DNA from: Gnetum montanum
Lineage: Eukaryota; Streptophyta; Gnetopsida; Gnetales; Gnetaceae
Direction: 5' to 3'
Length of the DNA: 64,000 bases
NCBI GenBank assembly: GCA_015680685.1
Contig: MNCI01016311.1
Span: 70,330-134,329, forward strand
Part shown: positions 61,405-64,000 of the stretch, in pieces
Layout: the number at the start of each line of letters is the position of its first letter
Position numbering within the stretch: the first letter of the stretch is position 1
Program-made: the position numbers and the translations under genes
The notes under the pieces: model-generated
Database searches by the model: none
What the model was told of the DNA's origin: nothing
The model's input: only the letters and a program-made list of their open reading frames with translations

Positions 61405-62335
61405 GAAACGTGTAGTTTGGATGCACATGCCTTGTGCCCATGTTAACTTGCTTGTGTTGCACGTGCTATGCATGATCGTTGGGCTTACATGACTATTGTA
61501 ATGCGAGCCTACCATCTGCCATGCCATAATTGCACCGTCAGCATCTGAAGACATGTGCCAATGGTCCAATTAGGTGAAGTGCATTGGTGTTGCACAACCA
61601 CTCGCATGCCTTGCTATGCTTTGTAGCGTAGCATGCTTGGCGTAGCATAGCACCTTGTCATGCATTCCACTATATGTGTGTTGCATGCTTGCTATGCTAT
61701 GCTATGCTATGTAGTGTAGCGATTGGCCTTAGTTGCAAAAACTTTGCTGATTTGCAAAATTTTCTTCCTGTGTTGCAAGACTTGCAAACTTGTTGATTCT
61801 GCCATTTGAGTTGCCTTCTGTCTCTTCTGCAGGATTGCTATGCCTCGCTGCACCATGTAGCTCAGCGTAGGATAGCAATAGACATGGTCCACCACTTCCT
61901 AACGGAAAGGGACATTGTTGAAGGACTTGAAATTTGAGCAAGGAAACTAGTTGTATAACTTTTGCCATGCTACACTACGCTACATAGCCTATCATGGCAC
62001 TTTTTTCTACAATCATTTTATGAATATTGCTATGCTACATAGTGGGACATAGCGTAGCATAGCAGACTTCATGACTTAGAAAACTTGCTAAACTATTTCA
62101 TGCATTCTGAGCGCTGTTGTCAACTCCGTGCATTGTTTATGAAAAAGTTTTTAGCTCAGTATACTACTTAGGTGGACAGACAGGATGATCCATAGAGCCT
62201 GTTTACACCTAAAGTAGAAAATTTTTCAAACTGGCTAGCCTGAATTCAGGGCGTTGTCCTCTCGAATCATGGTGCTATGCGAATTGCAAGGCTTGGTGAA
62301 GTGAGAATGACCTTGAATTTTTTTGGGGTGTTTCA
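61405..62335 (-). repeat. 5' LTR of element I, proximal part
   Basis: It is the continuation of 42800-43449 and aligns with 28676-29610. It contains the GCTATGCTATGCTATGTAGTGTAGCG-type inverted words near 61690 and 61970-62060, and ends GGGTGTTTCA at 62335. Confidence 0.9.
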
Positions 62336-62340
62336 ATTAG
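62336..62340. other. Target-site duplication ATTAG, right copy (element I)
   Basis: It is identical to 28014-28018 and immediately follows the right LTR terminus of element I. Confidence 0.85.
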
Positions 62341-62906
62341 TGGTTAAAATAATCATTATCCTTTCCATCCAAGATTCAAGCCAAGCCCAAACCACATTAT
62401 AGTGACATCATATTGTTTTATCTCATGGAGTCACAACTATAAGACTACCACTATTGCAAAGAGTATCATCACTTGGCATATTGTCCAAGGGAGGAGTTTA
62501 TTCATGGCATGCCTTTATTTTATTTTATTTTTATTTTTTTGATTTTTGAGAAGCTACCTACCTTCAAGCATGGGTAACATGTCTTTCTAGTAAAATGATA
62601 AGAAAACACTTAGTGTACTCTTCCATTTTTTGTTAGATCTACAAGGATATACTACAACCTAAGCAATATGATAGAACTCACAATAGTAATCCAAGAGAAT
62701 CCATAAATCCCCTTGATGTCACACCCTTATTATTCCCATTGGGTTCTTCACTTTTTGATCTAGGCATAATGATCAAAAGTTTATTCTTAGTTTAATAATG
62801 GAAAGAATGTCATTATGGCCATGGTAAGAACCTCTTATTAATGGAATGGGTGGATGAATGTTGTGGTCTCACTATGCAAATATTCAATCCTTTATGACTT
62901 GATAGC
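62341..62906 (-). repeat. LTR-like repeat R, copy R2, proximal part
   Basis: In reverse complement it aligns with 3533 to about 4150 of R1: GCTATCAAG, GTGAGACCAC, then GGGTGTGACATCAAGGGGAT. It continues at 28013 once element I is removed. Element IV cuts it at 62907. Confidence 0.6.
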
Positions 62907-64000
62907 TGAAATACCCTAAAAATTTGAAGGCATCATTGCTTCACCAGGTCTTTGCAAATTGCGCGGCGTCACGATGGTTCTTCAAGAGATGGATTCTCTG
63001 ATGTTTAGACAATCTAGTTCAGCATGTTTTCTACCCTAGGTGTCAATAGGCTAAATGGATTCTCCAGCCCACCCACCTGAGTAGTTCACCTAGCCAACCG
63101 TGCACTTAGGAGCGGTGCATAGAATTGTCGGCAGTTCTTAGAATGCGAAAAATACTTCAACAAGTTTTCTAAGTCAAGGAGTTTTGCTATGCTATGCTAT
63201 GTAGCGTAGTAGACTTCGGAAGAAATTTGCAGTAGTAAAGTTTTACGCTATGATGTGCCACGCAGCGTAGCATAGCATAGCAAAGACTAGATGGTCATTC
63301 CCCTCACCCAACTTCAAGTCATTCAACAATGTCTCCTTTCATCAGAAAGCGGAGAACTTGGGAAAATCAAGTCATGTTTGTTGCTACGCTATGCTAAGCT
63401 ACATGGCGTAGCAAGGTGTAGCAATTCTGAAAAAGTGACAAAAGGCATCTCAAAGGGTGGGATCAGCAAGTTTACAAGCTTCACAGTGCATAAGGCAAAG
63501 TTTACAGATTGGTGATGTTTTTTGCGACTAAGGATAGCTGCTATGCTATGATACACTACGTAGCATAGCAAATCTGCGACCAGTAGTCACAGCACTACAA
63601 AGGTTTCCAACAAATGTAGCAGGACACAACATAAAGTTTTTCTTCAAACCACCGGCTACACTATGCTGCATAGTGTAACATAGTGGAACAAGATGCTACG
63701 CTATGCCAAACATGCTATGCTACAAATCTTAGCAAAGAGTGGCAAGCAATTATGCTACATCAATGCACTCCACCTAATCGTATAGTTACTCTGACAGCAT
63801 AATTACGACGTGGAAGGCTTGTAATTACCGCATGGCAGGCTTGCCCAACGGTCATGCAAGCACGTGGAGCATAGACAGGTTAGCATAATCCCAGGGCATG
63901 TGGCATCCAAACTGCATCTTTCACACTCTCTCAGTCCTATAAATACCCCAATGACCGTTAAGGTCTAGCGTCTAGTTTTCTTGGCAATTTGGTTGGCTAA
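62907..64000 (+). repeat. LTR of a fourth element (element I family), truncated by window end
   Basis: It starts TGAAATACCCTAAAAATTTG and follows the element I LTR (read in sense) through TTCTACCCTAGGTGTCAATAGG, the CCACCTGAGTAGT block and several GCTATGCTATGCTATGTAGC clusters. TATA box TATAAATA is at 63938-63945, intact. The LTR should be about 1.58 kb, so the end and any internal region lie beyond 64000. The preceding bases ATAGC (62902-62906) would be the target copy. Confidence 0.75.

Larger units (their letters stand above)
28019..62335 (-). mobile_element. Element I: 16.4-kb gypsy element, interrupted by element II
   Basis: The span runs from TG at 28019 to CA at 62335. Removing element II and one target copy (43450-61404) leaves about 16.36 kb. 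Read on the minus strand: 5' LTR (62335-61405 plus 43449-42800), primer-binding site, gag-protease (42164-38480), antisense gene on the + strand (34047-37980), pol (33250-29930) and 3' LTR (29610-28019). Both ends are flanked by ATTAG. All coding parts are decayed. It sits inside repeat R2 and is therefore younger than it. Confidence 0.85.

Overview
The window is plant repeat DNA with no intact host gene in view. It is dominated by very large, decayed Ty3/gypsy LTR retrotransposons. Their Tat/Ogre-like pol (reverse transcriptase, RNase H, a second archaeal-type RNase H, integrase), spliceosomal introns and TATA boxes indicate a land plant. The dense nested insertions, 16-18 kb elements and heavily mutated but still aligned copies suggest a very large, slowly purged genome, perhaps a gymnosperm (inference).

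Layout. 1-4620: AT-rich DNA, a gag relic of a different gypsy family (1835-3505) and an LTR-like repeat (R1). 4660-22509: element III, + strand, without its 5' end: gag tail and protease, an antisense gene, a 12-copy 197-bp array, pol, and a 3' LTR at 21234. 22510-28013: uncharacterised DNA, a decayed minus-strand coding region (24100-26826) and a second R copy (R2). 28019-62335: element I, minus strand, flanked by the 5-bp duplication ATTAG. 43450-61399: element II, minus strand, inserted in the 5' LTR of element I and flanked by CACGT. 62341-62906: the rest of R2. 62907-64000: the first 1.1 kb of an LTR of the element I family on the + strand (element IV), running out of the window.

Shared architecture. 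Elements I, II and III have the same unusual order in the sense direction: LTR, primer-binding site, gag-protease, then a complete multi-exon gene on the OPPOSITE strand, then RT-RNaseH-aRNaseH-integrase, then LTR. Described Tat-lineage antisense ORFs lie between integrase and the 3' LTR; here the gene splits protease from RT. In element II eight exons can be placed, and all but one of the junctions keep reading phase. The predicted protein has about 1,070 residues. It contains an FCP1/NIF-like HAD domain whose catalytic aspartates are replaced, a domain of the kind seen in plant transposon-associated proteins, an acidic linker and a long coiled-coil-like region.

Two further signals fit this architecture. 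Short repeats with the core GGCCTTAAACTAG, often beside a second GGCC, sit at the module boundaries of all three elements. Each element also has its own palindromic motif, repeated both in its LTRs and in the promoter region of its antisense gene: GCGTATACGC in II, GCTAYGCTACGTAGC-like in I, and a C-run/G-run inverted repeat in III. The layout is compatible with an element-encoded regulator acting on its own LTRs, by analogy with VANDAL anti-silencing factors. That function is inference. All copies seen here are disabled by stops and frameshifts.
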